This document shows, piece after piece, positions 49,763-57,870 of a stretch of 64,000 nucleotides of DNA (positions within the stretch are counted from its first letter, which is position 1; each line of letters opens with the position of its first letter). This DNA comes from Cupriavidus basilensis (GTDB lineage: Bacteria > Pseudomonadota > Gammaproteobacteria > Burkholderiales > Burkholderiaceae): the NCBI RefSeq assembly GCF_000876015.1, contig NZ_BBQM01000009.1:1-64000 (forward strand). Direction: 5' to 3'. A program made the position numbers and the translations under genes. The notes under the pieces were generated by a model. That model made no database searches. It saw nothing but the letters and a program-made list of their open reading frames with translations, and had not been told where the DNA came from.

Positions 49763-51340
49763 ATGACTTCCCCAGCCCACGCCCGACCGGGCACCAGCGA
49801 CGGCGCGGCGGCGGCCGGCGCGCGCGCGATCCGCCTGCACGCGGATGACGACGTGGTGATCGCCCGCGCGCAGCTCGTCGCGGGCACCGTGCTCGCCGAA
49901 GAGGGCATCACGGTATCCGGCCTGGTGCCGCCCGGCCACAAGGTGGCCACGCGCGCGGTGGCCGCCGGCGAGGCGGTGCGCCGCTACGGCCAGATCATCG
50001 GCTTCGCCAGCCAGCCGATCCGCGCCGGCCAGCACGTGCACACGCACAACCTCGCCATGGGCGACTTCGCGCGCGACTATGCCTACGGCGCAGAGGCGCG
50101 CGCGCCGCGGCCGGTGGCCGAGCCGGCCACGTTCGACGGCATCGTGCGCGCCGACGGCCGCGTGGCCACGCGCAACTACATCGGCATCCTCACCTCGGTG
50201 AACTGCTCGGCCACCGTGGCGCGCGCCATCGCCGACCACTTCCGCCGCGACATCCATCCCGAGGCGCTGGCGCCCTACCCCAACGTCGACGGCGTGGTCG
50301 CGCTCACGCACGGCGTGGGCTGCGCGGTGGACCCGCAGGGCGAAGGGCTGGCCGTATTGCAGCGCACGCTGGGCGGCTACGCATGCCACCCCAACTTCGC
50401 CAGCGTGCTGGTGATCGGCCTGGGCTGCGAGACCAACCAGATTCCCGCGCTGCTGGCCACGCAAGGCCTGGCCGAAGGCGAGCATCTGCGGGCGTTCAGC
50501 ATCCAGGACACGGGCGGCACCACCAGGACCATTGCCCACGGCATCGCGCTGATCAAGGCCATGCTGCCCGCCGCCAACCGCGTCCGGCGCGAACCCGTGC
50601 CCGCGCGCCACCTGGTGGTGGGCCTGCAATGCGGCGGCTCCGATGGCTACTCGGGCATCTCCGCCAACCCGGTGCTGGGCGCGGCGGTGGATTTGCTGGT
50701 GCGGCACGGCGGCACCGCCATCCTGTCGGAGACGCCCGAGATCTACGGCGCCGAGCACCTGCTCACGCGCCGCGCCGTCACGCCGGAAATAGGCCGCAAG
50801 CTGGTGGACCGCATCCGCTGGTGGGAAGCGTATTGCGCGCGCCACGGCGCCAGCATGGACAACAACCCGTCCGCCGGCAACAAGGCCGGCGGCCTGACCA
50901 CGGTGCTGGAAAAATCGCTGGGCGGCATCGCCAAGGGCGGCTCGAGCAATTTGTCCGAGGTCTACGAATACGCGCAGCCGGTGCGCACGCCCGGCCTGGT
51001 CTTCATGGACACGCCCGGCTACGATCCGATCTCCGCCACCGGCCAGGTCGCGGGCGGCGCCAACCTGATCTGCTTCACCACGGGGCGCGGCTCGGCCTAC
51101 GGCTGCGCGCCCTCGCCTTCGGTCAAGCTGGCGACGAACACCGCGCTGTGGGAGCGCCAGTCCGACGACATGGACCTGAACTGCGGCGCCGTGCTCGATG
51201 GCACGGCCACCATCGCGGAACTGGGCGAGCAGTTGTTCCGGCTGATGCTGGACACCGCCTCCGGCAAGCGCTCGCGCAGCGAGCTGCACGGCTACGGGCA
51301 GAACGAATTCGTGCCCTGGCAACTGAGCGCCATCACCTGA
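49763..51340 (+). CDS. UxaA family sugar-acid dehydratase (altronate/galactarate dehydratase-like)
   Basis: 525 residues. An N-terminal SAF domain (RLHADDDVVIARAQLVAGTV, about 15-110) is fused to a UxaA catalytic domain with GIVRADGRVATRNYIGILTS and LVVGLQCGGSDGYSGISANP, typical of altronate and galactarate dehydratases. The start is ATG 49763, preceded by GGAGCCCATCGC, rather than upstream in-frame TTG 49715. It is last in the ABC operon, so the imported solute is probably its substrate or precursor: a hydroxy acid rather than a standard amino acid. Confidence 0.88.
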   Translation: MTSPAHARPGTSDGAAAAGARAIRLHADDDVVIARAQLVAGTVLAEEGITVSGLVPPGHKVATRAVAAGEAVRRYGQIIGFASQPIRAGQHVHTHNLAMGDFARDYAYGAEARAPRPVAEPATFDGIVRADGRVATRNYIGILTSVNCSATVARAIADHFRRDIHPEALAPYPNVDGVVALTHGVGCAVDPQGEGLAVLQRTLGGYACHPNFASVLVIGLGCETNQIPALLATQGLAEGEHLRAFSIQDTGGTTRTIAHGIALIKAMLPAANRVRREPVPARHLVVGLQCGGSDGYSGISANPVLGAAVDLLVRHGGTAILSETPEIYGAEHLLTRRAVTPEIGRKLVDRIRWWEAYCARHGASMDNNPSAGNKAGGLTTVLEKSLGGIAKGGSSNLSEVYEYAQPVRTPGLVFMDTPGYDPISATGQVAGGANLICFTTGRGSAYGCAPSPSVKLATNTALWERQSDDMDLNCGAVLDGTATIAELGEQLFRLMLDTASGKRSRSELHGYGQNEFVPWQLSAIT

Positions 51341-51352
51341 AAACGCCGGCCG

Positions 51353-51385
51353 TGTCCGGGCGAAGCTATGCGCCTCGCCCGGACA
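51353..51385. terminator. Stem-loop between convergent dehydratase and cynS genes
   Basis: TGTCCGGGCGA (51353-51363) and TCGCCCGGACA (51375-51385) form a perfect 11-bp stem. There is no T-run, but position between convergent genes fits a bidirectional terminator. Confidence 0.6.
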
Positions 51386-51433
51386 GGCCGCGGCGCATCA
51401 CGCCAGCGCGCCGCCGGTTCCGCGGGACACCTG

Positions 51434-51904
51434 TCAAAACGGCTTGGTCGGCAAATACTTGCCATCCAGCGTGATCACCGCACGGTGGCCACCCTCGGGA
51501 TCTTCCACCTTCTTGATATCAAGCCTGAAGTTGATCGCGCTGATGATGCCGTCGCCGAACTGCTCGTGCACCAGCGCCTTGAGCGTGGAGCCGTAGATCT
51601 GCACGATCTCGTAGAAGCGGTAGATGGTCGGGTCGGTCGGCACGCCGCCGGGGATGCTGCCGCGCAGGGGGATGGTCTGCAGCTGGCGCACCGCGTCGTC
51701 GTCCAGGTCCAGCCTGGCGGCCACGATTTTGGCGGCGTCGGCGGGCAGCGGGTGCTGGCCCAGCAGCGCGGCGGTGACGAAGGCCACGCTCAGGCCGGTG
51801 CCTTCGTTGATCTGCTCGAACGTCAGGCCCTTGCGGATCTTGGCGTCGATGATGCGGTCGCTCAGGGCCTGGCGCGGGGCCTGGCTGTATTGGGATTGGG
51901 TCAT
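51434..51904 (-). CDS. cynS: Cyanate hydratase (cyanase)
   Basis: 156 residues, exactly the family length. Catalytic residues R96, E99 and S122 are all present ([28 protein letters not shown]). It converts cyanate plus bicarbonate to ammonia and carbon dioxide. The HTH-like N-terminal helical domain and C-terminal dimer domain are complete. ATG 51904 gives the canonical start [10 protein letters not shown]. It lies 45 bp downstream of the carbonic anhydrase gene, as in the cynTS operon. Confidence 0.97.
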   Translation of the reverse strand: MTQSQYSQAPRQALSDRIIDAKIRKGLTFEQINEGTGLSVAFVTAALLGQHPLPADAAKIVAARLDLDDDAVRQLQTIPLRGSIPGGVPTDPTIYRFYEIVQIYGSTLKALVHEQFGDGIISAINFRLDIKKVEDPEGGHRAVITLDGKYLPTKPF

Positions 51905-51949
51905 GGCTGTTCCTTGGGACGGATGGGAGTGGAAAACGGGGCGGGGCAT

Positions 51950-52615
51950 TCAGGTGGCGCTCTGTGCGCGCCTGACCGGGGGCGTCGCGGCCACGTCGGG
52001 ATGCGCCGCGAGGGAGACGAACTGGCCGGTGTTGCCGTCCAGCGCGTCGATCGTGCCTGTCTCGATGTCGTAGACCCAGCCGTGCAGCGTCATGCGGCCT
52101 TGTTCGAGCGCGAGCACCACGGTGGGGTGGGTCTTGAGGTTGGCCAGCTGGGCGATGACGTTCTCGCGCACCATCGAGTCCACGCGGGCGCGCGTGGATG
52201 CGTGCTCGCGCGCTTCGTTGACCGCCTTGGCGGCGTCCGCGTGATGCAGCCAGCCTTTCACGGCTGGCATGTGGTCGAGGCACTGGCACGTGGCTACGGC
52301 GGTCATGGCGCCGCAGTCGGAATGGCCGCAGATCACGATGTCGGTGACGTTGAGCCCGGCCACCGCGTATTCCACGCTGGCCGACACGCCGCCGGGCTGC
52401 ACGCCGTAGGCGGGCACGATGTTGCCGGCATTGCGGATGACGAACAGCTCGCCCGGCTCGCGCTGCGTGAGCAGCTCGGGCACGACCCGGCTGTCGGAGC
52501 AGGCGATGAACAGCGTGGCGGGGCTCTGGCCGTTGGCCAGCCGCTTGAACAGGTCCGAGCGCTGCGGGAAGGCGTCACGCTGGAACTTCAGTACGCCGTC
52601 GACGATGTCTTGCAT
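51950..52615 (-). CDS. cynT: Beta-class carbonic anhydrase
   Basis: 221 residues. The zinc ligands and the Asp/Arg dyad are all present: C39, D41, R43 in ACSDSR, H98 and C101 in CGHSDCGA. It supplies bicarbonate for cyanase, as CynT does. ATG 52615 is chosen because the upstream frame is leader. The promoter region to the right has an inverted repeat at 52686-52705. No cynR gene is adjacent. Confidence 0.94.
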   Translation of the reverse strand: MQDIVDGVLKFQRDAFPQRSDLFKRLANGQSPATLFIACSDSRVVPELLTQREPGELFVIRNAGNIVPAYGVQPGGVSASVEYAVAGLNVTDIVICGHSDCGAMTAVATCQCLDHMPAVKGWLHHADAAKAVNEAREHASTRARVDSMVRENVIAQLANLKTHPTVVLALEQGRMTLHGWVYDIETGTIDALDGNTGQFVSLAAHPDVAATPPVRRAQSAT

Positions 52616-52685
52616 GGTCCTGCTCCATCGGTGTGTGCCGTGATTCGATGGCGCAAGGATGGCGGGAATCGGCCGATAGGTCCAA

Positions 52686-52705
52686 GACCGGTTTGTTATC
52701 CGGTC
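52686..52705. promoter_or_regulatory. Candidate operator of the cyn operon
   Basis: Inverted repeat GACCGG/CCGGTC (52686-52691, 52700-52705) with an 8-base AT-rich centre, 70 bases upstream of cynT; GGTCCA also repeats directly at 52679 and 52702. It looks like a LysR-type or other dimer site. The interval 52616-53088 has no other gene; its right part contains only leader sequence of the protease gene. Confidence 0.4.
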
Positions 52706-53088
52706 CATAGGCCATGTCAATAGTTTGACGGTGGCGCTCATTTTCGCGCTCGCTCTGGAGGAAAGAAGTTCAGGGCGGTTTGATATGTGACGCATGGACT
52801 ATATGTCGCCATTGGCCGCGAGCAGGGCGGAGGCCGATGGCGCGTCCCGCGCGCTGCGGTGTCGTCCGATGTGCTTGCCGCGTACCGGCGCATTCCATCC
52901 ATCGCGGGTAAATCCCGCCCGCGGTGCCCAATTGCGGCGACAATGCCCACGTGCGTCCCCGACAAGGCACATGACAACAAGGCCATGCCGCGGCCATGAC
53001 CGGCCCCGGCTCCCGCCCGCGCCGGATTCTCCGCCCCGCCCGCGCGCGAAACCACCGCGGCGTGCAACGTCCTGCTTTCTTGGAACCT

Positions 53089-53871
53089 ATGGTCGAATCC
53101 ATCCTGCTTTCCGCGGTCCGCGTTTCGTCCTTCGACGGCCAGCAAGGCATCGCCAATGCCAGCGGATTTTTCTTCGAGCGCGACAACCACCTGTTCGTGG
53201 TGACAAGCCGCCACGTGGTCTTCGACGAGCCTTCCGGCCATCACCCGGACCGCATCGAGATCGAGCTGCACCGCGAGGCCGGCAACATGGCCAATTCGAT
53301 CGGCTTCTCGATTCCGCTGTATCGCGACGGCGTGGCGGTCTGGCGCATCGGCGAGGACGGCGGCGGCCCGGTGGACGTGGCGGTGGTGGAGCTGGAGCGC
53401 GGCGCGCTGCCGGCGGGCCTGGTGTACCGCGCGTTCACGCCGGACCACCTGGTGCAGACCTCGGATCACGTGGAGGTGGGCGATTCGCTGCTGATCGTCG
53501 GTTTTCCGCTCGGTTTCCACGATGCCCTGCATCACCTGCCGGTGGCGCGGCAGGCGGTGGTGGCGTCGGCGTTCGGCCTGCGCTTCCAGGGGCAGGGCTT
53601 TTTCCTGACCGACGCGCGCACGCACCGCGGCACCAGCGGCGCGCCGGTGGTGATGCGCATGCGCGGCACGCGCGGCAAGCGGCATGACCTGCCGTGGCTG
53701 CTGCTGGGCGTGCATTCGGCGCGCTTCGACGTGGGCACGCGCGACCTCGCCGAGGACGAGGCGCTGGGCCTGAACTCGGCCTGGTACGCGGACATGCTGC
53801 TGACGCTGACCGCGCCGGCGCGCGCCGCCGGCGGCAAAATAAGATCGTCGCTGCCGCGCGCTTCGGAGTAG
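53089..53871 (+). CDS. Trypsin-like serine protease family protein
   Basis: 260 residues with the chymotrypsin-fold triad readable as H42 (VVTSRHVVF), D96 (GPVDVAVVEL) and S183 (HRGTSGAPVV). There is no PDZ domain and no signal peptide, so it is a single-domain cytoplasmic enzyme unlike DegP. SAPV context at the serine fits the HtrA/V8 group. ATG 53089 is chosen because upstream codons read as spacer. Neighbours do not indicate a substrate. Confidence 0.75.
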   Translation: MVESILLSAVRVSSFDGQQGIANASGFFFERDNHLFVVTSRHVVFDEPSGHHPDRIEIELHREAGNMANSIGFSIPLYRDGVAVWRIGEDGGGPVDVAVVELERGALPAGLVYRAFTPDHLVQTSDHVEVGDSLLIVGFPLGFHDALHHLPVARQAVVASAFGLRFQGQGFFLTDARTHRGTSGAPVVMRMRGTRGKRHDLPWLLLGVHSARFDVGTRDLAEDEALGLNSAWYADMLLTLTAPARAAGGKIRSSLPRASE

Positions 53872-54018
53872 AGTGGGGTACTTGGGCCGGAACGTGGGCA
53901 ATCCCGGCGCTTTGCGTCGCCAGCCCGTCCGGCATCCCGCTCGCGGCCAGGTGCCGTGTTGCCGCCTTGCGTGCCGCGCAGGCCCCGCTGCCTGGCGGGG
54001 CACCGTGCGAGGGGGCCT

Positions 54019-54342
54019 ATGTTGGACCTGGTGGCTTTCATCAAGCCTGTGCTCGACGAGATCACAGGCCAGGACGTGCGTACCTGGACGGTGCGGCGGC
54101 ATGTGGTCAACGCCAACTGGCAGATTCCCGATACCAGCAGCCGTAACTGGTCGGCCAGGAAGGTGGAGATCGAAATCGCGCACGAGGCCGCGGAGCAATT
54201 GCGCCACGCGGACCAGTGCGCCTTATATCAACTGCAGCGCGGCCTGGACGCGTTCCTGCGCGCACGGCTGGGCTCGCACAGCCGGATGAGCGGGGCCGAC
54301 GGGGTGATCGTCATCGTGATCGATCGCCTGGTTCCGTTCTGA
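54019..54342 (+). CDS. Small conserved protein of unknown function
   Basis: 107 residues from ATG 54019, MLDLVAFIKPVLDEITGQDV. A mid region VRRHVVNANWQIPDTSSRNW is followed by an acidic helix and an end in GVIVIVIDRLVPF. No catalytic motif. It begins a run of small proteins on both strands. Composition and codon use fit the core genome. Confidence 0.6.
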   Translation: MLDLVAFIKPVLDEITGQDVRTWTVRRHVVNANWQIPDTSSRNWSARKVEIEIAHEAAEQLRHADQCALYQLQRGLDAFLRARLGSHSRMSGADGVIVIVIDRLVPF

Positions 54343-54397
54343 CCCTGGCGCCGGGATGGCGCGGCCGACGGCAACGCTGCCGCATGGAGCAAACGAC

Positions 54398-54682
54398 GTG
54401 AACAATACGCCTAGCGCGAGCTACAAGGGCTTCGATCTTTATCCGCTGGTCTACAAGGTCCAGCCCGCCCAGTCGTGGCCGCGCGCCAAGCCGGACCGCA
54501 GCTTCACCGCGTCGGTGGTGATCTGCCGCGAGGGCTACCGGCCCGGCGGCGAGCGCACCAAGGTGTTCCGCCTGGAAACCGAGGAGTGGGAGAACATCGG
54601 CACCGCGCGCCGTGGCGCGGTCAAGTTCGGCGAGGACATCATCAACGGCCTGATCGCAGGCGAATCGGTGACGGCGCTGTAG
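54398..54682 (+). CDS. Small conserved protein, first of three similar proteins
   Basis: 94 residues; GTG 54398 is preferred over ATG 54356 because GGAG lies 9 bases before it. SYKGFDLYPLVYKVQPAQSW, a middle FTASVVICREG strand and a C-terminal helix (GAVKFGEDIINGLIAG). The layout (Y-K-G-F, V/A-x-V-x-I strand, final helix) recurs in the proteins at 55482 and 56202. Likely a DUF6566-like fold; role unknown. Confidence 0.6.
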   Translation: MNNTPSASYKGFDLYPLVYKVQPAQSWPRAKPDRSFTASVVICREGYRPGGERTKVFRLETEEWENIGTARRGAVKFGEDIINGLIAGESVTAL

Positions 54683-54838
54683 CGCGTCCTGGTCGGGATG
54701 GGGAAGTGAGGGCGGCGCCATCGTGCGCCGCTTTTGCCGTGCGCCGGTCCGCGTGGCGCGATGCGCGCGGATGGCCGGGGCAGGGCGGGGAATGCCGCCA
54801 TGCCCGGGGACGGTGCCCGGGCGTGCGGGGGCCGACTG

Positions 54839-55093
54839 TTAGACGCTGAAGGCGGGGCTGCCGTAGCGGTCCAGCAACTGCTCCAGCAGCTCGAGCCGGT
54901 CGGTGCGCGGCGTGCGGTCCTCGATGGCGCGCGAGGGGCCGCCGTAGGTGGCCGTGACGTGGCGGCGCACCGTGAGCACGTCGTTGGCCGGCGCGGCGCG
55001 CGTGACCACGGGGCCGGGCACGTGCTGGTAGCTGCCGGCGACCCATCCGTCCGGGGTCAGGTGCATTTCTTCCCATTCTTCGCTGACTGACAT
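54839..55093 (-). CDS. Small conserved protein of unknown function
   Basis: 84 residues, MSVSEEWEEMHLTPDGWVAG onward. DGWVAGSYQHV and LLEQLLDRYGSPAFSV are the notable parts. It is acidic at the N terminus, has no signal or membrane segment, and lies 97 bp downstream of the IF-1 gene on the same strand. Probably co-transcribed with it. Function unknown. Confidence 0.6.
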   Translation of the reverse strand: MSVSEEWEEMHLTPDGWVAGSYQHVPGPVVTRAAPANDVLTVRRHVTATYGGPSRAIEDRTPRTDRLELLEQLLDRYGSPAFSV

Positions 55094-55190
55094 GCTTTGC
55101 TCCTTCAGTGGATGCGTTGATGATGCCGGGGAGGCGCACCGGCCGCGGATGCCGGCGCCGCGGCGCGCGCGCGGGTCCCGCGCGCTGGCT

Positions 55191-55412
55191 TCAGAACTTG
55201 TGGCGGTAGTTGATGCGGCCCTTGGTGAGGTCGTATGGCGACATCTCCAGCGTGACGCGGTCGCCCGCCAGGATGCGGATGCGGTTCTTCTTGAGCCGCC
55301 CGGACGAGTACGCCCAGACTTCGAAGCCGTTTTCCAGGATCACGCGAAAGCGGCTGTCCGGGAGCACTTCCGAGACTTTGCCGCCGAATTCCACCAGTTC
55401 TTCTTTTGCCAA
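55191..55412 (-). CDS. infA: Translation initiation factor IF-1 (probable second copy)
   Basis: 73-residue S1/OB-fold protein: [20 protein letters not shown] and the end [13 protein letters not shown] are classical IF-1. It binds the 30S A site during initiation. The usual infA copy of Burkholderiales sits in the ribosomal protein operon; this one is among small unknown proteins near the origin, so it is probably the second paralogue. AAGAGGCATCATCC precedes the start. A paralogue may act under stress, but that is inference. Confidence 0.92.
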   Translation of the reverse strand: MAKEELVEFGGKVSEVLPDSRFRVILENGFEVWAYSSGRLKKNRIRILAGDRVTLEMSPYDLTKGRINYRHKF

Positions 55413-55481
55413 GGATGATGCCTCTCTAGGTTGGGTGGCGTGCGGGCGCGGCGCCTGCGCCGGCCGCGCGCGCCGTGGCGT

Positions 55482-55703
55482 TCACTGCAGGCGCATGCCC
55501 GCGGCGGCGCGTTCGGCGGCAAAGCGGGCGGCCTGCTTGGCCTGGGCTTCGGTGCCGTGGGTGGCGTGGCGCATGGTGACGTTGGCGACGACGCGCTCGG
55601 CGCCGCTGCGGTATTCGCTGATCATGTACGTGGCGAACCACACGCCGGGTTGCTGCTCGATGGGGTACACCGACACGGTGTACGGAGACGGATTGTGCTG
55701 CAA
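55482..55703 (-). CDS. Small conserved protein, second of three similar proteins
   Basis: 73 residues if started at TTG 55703, with AGGA 6 bases upstream. PYTVSVYPIEQQPGVWFATY and ISEYRSGAERVV are followed by a helix (KQAARFAAERAAAG). It matches the strand-helix plan of the proteins at 54398 and 56202. The start codon is uncertain. No function known. Confidence 0.5.
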   Translation of the reverse strand: MQHNPSPYTVSVYPIEQQPGVWFATYMISEYRSGAERVVANVTMRHATHGTEAQAKQAARFAAERAAAGMRLQ

Positions 55704-56201
55704 GGTATGTCCTGATCTGGGCGGACGGTCCGGGGCGCGCCGGATGCACTCACTGTGCGCGACGTGTTCTTTCGGTGATCGCTCGCCGCATGGGTTGTTC
55801 TGCGGATTTGCCGGGCGCCGCCGATGGCCGCGCGGGTGCGCGGAAAAAGGGGCCGGCGAAGGTGGACCGTGCCTGCGCAGCCGGCACACGCGGATAGCCC
55901 TGCGTGGCGCTGCGGAGCGGCCTTGTGTGCCGCGGGTCGGATGGGTGAGGGGCGCGTATCGCCCTGGTTTTGCCGGGTGCCTTGCCCGGCTGGTGGGCCA
56001 CCGCGGCGGTAAGTTCGCCTGCTATCGCGGTGACGTGTCCGTCAGGCGCCAGGGCCTGTCGGCGAGCTTGCATCGACGCACGCTGGCGCATCGGCAAGAT
56101 GGCGGATGATAACACCGATGGCGTTTCCCTGCCGGCGCGCGCGCTTGCCGTGGCCGCGCCGCGGGCCGGTGCGGCGCCGCCGGGACGGCGGCCCGGCACT
56201 G
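55704..56201. other. Gene-free interval
   Basis: About 500 GC-rich bases between two small-protein genes. Open frames are present on both strands, but they are Arg/Pro/Ala-rich shadow sequence without start context. The left end should hold the promoter of the 55482-55703 gene. I see no repeat or RNA fold. Confidence 0.4.
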
Positions 56202-56471
56202 CTACTTGTGCGCGACCGAGGTGGACATGCCGTCGATGACGGCGCGCGCATGGGTCACTGCCAGCGCGATGGCGTCGTGCGGCGTGCGCCCGCTTTGCTG
56301 CTCCAGCGGCGGCACCAGCCGCAGCGAGCCGCTGTCGCGGCTGACCTGCGTGATGGTGACGGTGGCGAGGAAGCCGGCGGGCACCGGCGTGGCGCCGTGG
56401 CCGCCGCCGGGGGCGCGGCGCACGATGGCGGACACCTTGAACCCCTTGTAGATCGCATTGTTCTGAGACAT
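56202..56471 (-). CDS. Small conserved protein, third of three similar proteins
   Basis: 89 residues; AAAGGAGATCATC upstream of ATG 56471 is a strong ribosome site. MSQNNAIYKGFKVSAIVRRA, strand FLATVTITQVS, and final helix AIALAVTHARAVIDGMS. Clear resemblance in plan to the protein at 54398 (YKGF opening, V-x-I strand, C-terminal helix). Function unknown. Confidence 0.65.
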   Translation of the reverse strand: MSQNNAIYKGFKVSAIVRRAPGGGHGATPVPAGFLATVTITQVSRDSGSLRLVPPLEQQSGRTPHDAIALAVTHARAVIDGMSTSVAHK

Positions 56472-56707
56472 GATGATCTCCTTTCTCCGTCGAGCATACG
56501 CTGCTTGCACGGATAAGTACGATTTAGTTTCGGGCGCGCCGCCCGGCGCGCGCCACCGTCCCGCCGACGCTCCCGACCGCCTCGTTCCAGCCCGAACCGC
56601 CCCGCCGCGCCCGCGAGCCCGCCGGCCTGCGCCCGCGGCGCGCCGTGGCCATGCCGTGGCCGGCCGGACGCGCGCGCGCATGCCGCAGTCATTTCACGGA
56701 GGGTTTC

Positions 56708-57139
56708 TTGCTTCACGGCTCCAGCATCGACCCCGCGCTCATCCAGGCCTACCTGGAGACGCGCTATCACGTGCGCGGCGATGCGCCGCTCACGCTGGCG
56801 ATCGGCGAGGCCAGCCCCGCGCTGGCCGCGCTGCACGCGGCGGCGGGCGTGGACTGCAGCGCGTTCGTGACGGCATGGAACCCGCACAGCCGGCCCGAGC
56901 CGGAGCCGGCCGCCAACGCGGCGCGCCAGCAGGCGCTGGCGCGCGAGCTGGCGCAACGGGGCCTGCATGCGATCGAGGGCATCGGCCAGCATCCGTCGGG
57001 CAGCTGGCCGGGCGAGGAGAGCCTGCTGGTGCTCGGGCTGGCGCTGGACGCGGCCCGGGCGCTCGGCGCGCGCCACGGCCAGAACGCGATCGTGTGGAGC
57101 GGCGCCGATGCGGTGCCGCAGCTGATCCTGCTGCGCTAG
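56708..57139 (+). CDS. DUF3293 family protein
   Basis: 143 residues from TTG 56708, which has GGAGG 5-9 bases before it; upstream in-frame codons look like spacer. PALIQAYLETRYHVRG, AFVTAWNPHSRPEPEPAANA and GEESLLVLGLALDAARALGA are characteristic of DUF3293: an acidic single-domain protein with a conserved T-A-W-N-P. It ends LILLR. No biochemical role is known. It is convergent with the motor operon. Confidence 0.75.
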   Translation: MLHGSSIDPALIQAYLETRYHVRGDAPLTLAIGEASPALAALHAAAGVDCSAFVTAWNPHSRPEPEPAANAARQQALARELAQRGLHAIEGIGQHPSGSWPGEESLLVLGLALDAARALGARHGQNAIVWSGADAVPQLILLR

Positions 57140-57214
57140 GCGACAGGCGACAAGCGATATAAGCGGCAGGCGCCGGGCGCGGGCCGCGCCGCCCGCCTCG
57201 GCCCGCCGCGCGGC

Positions 57215-57859
57215 TCAGCCGTTCTGCTGCGCGACGAAGCGGACTTCCACGCGCCGGTTGCGCGCGTCCTCGGGCGGCACGTTCGCGAGCGGATGCGAGT
57301 CGCCGAAGCCGGCCACCACCACGCGCTTGGCGACCTGCGCGTCGAGCTTGCCGATCAGCAGGCGCCGGGCCTCGCGCGCGCGGGCGGCCGACAGCGTGTA
57401 GTTGTCGTCGTAGACCGTGCAGAAGTGGCTGAAGTCGGTGACGGGGCGGGCGACCTGCAGGTTGTCGGTGTGCCCCTCGACGTAGATCTGGCCGCCCGGC
57501 ATGCTGTCGAGGTAGGCCGAGATCTTGTCCTCGACCTGCGCGAACGCCGCCCTGGCTTCCGGCGTGATGCAGGCGCTGCCGCGCGCGAACACGTTGTCGC
57601 GCAGGACCACCTTGCCGGCCTGCGCGTCGATCGACACCAGCCCCTCGGCGCCCTGCTGCGCGAACGCGGCCTTCATGTCCTGCAGCATCTGCGCGATATG
57701 CTTGCGCTGCGCCGCCGAGCCCTGCTCCATCTCGGCCTTGTGGCGCACGTCGGCATATTGCTTCTGCACCACCGACAGCACCAGCAGCAGCATCACCACC
57801 GCCATCACGCCGGCCATCAGGTCGGCGATGGCCACCCATTCATTCGGCTTCTCTTTCAT
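57215..57859 (-). CDS. MotB/ZorB-like stator protein with OmpA domain
   Basis: 214 residues. One N-terminal membrane helix, IADLMAGVMAVVMLLLVLSV, carries D13 at the position of the proton-binding Asp of MotB and ZorB. A periplasmic helix linker leads to an OmpA peptidoglycan-binding domain: YVEGHTDN at 126-133, LSAARAREARRLL and EDARNRRVEVRFV. It should pair with the upstream ZorA-like protein (gap 11 bp) as a proton-driven stator. The size matches ZorB better than MotB. Last gene of the four-gene operon. Confidence 0.82.
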   Translation of the reverse strand: MKEKPNEWVAIADLMAGVMAVVMLLLVLSVVQKQYADVRHKAEMEQGSAAQRKHIAQMLQDMKAAFAQQGAEGLVSIDAQAGKVVLRDNVFARGSACITPEARAAFAQVEDKISAYLDSMPGGQIYVEGHTDNLQVARPVTDFSHFCTVYDDNYTLSAARAREARRLLIGKLDAQVAKRVVVAGFGDSHPLANVPPEDARNRRVEVRFVAQQNG

Positions 57860-57870
57860 GGCGTGCGGCT

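Noticed and set aside
55750..56199. A 149-codon minus-strand frame in the gap between small-protein genes
   Set aside because: Arg/Pro/Ala-rich throughout, no ribosome site and no motif; treated as spacer.
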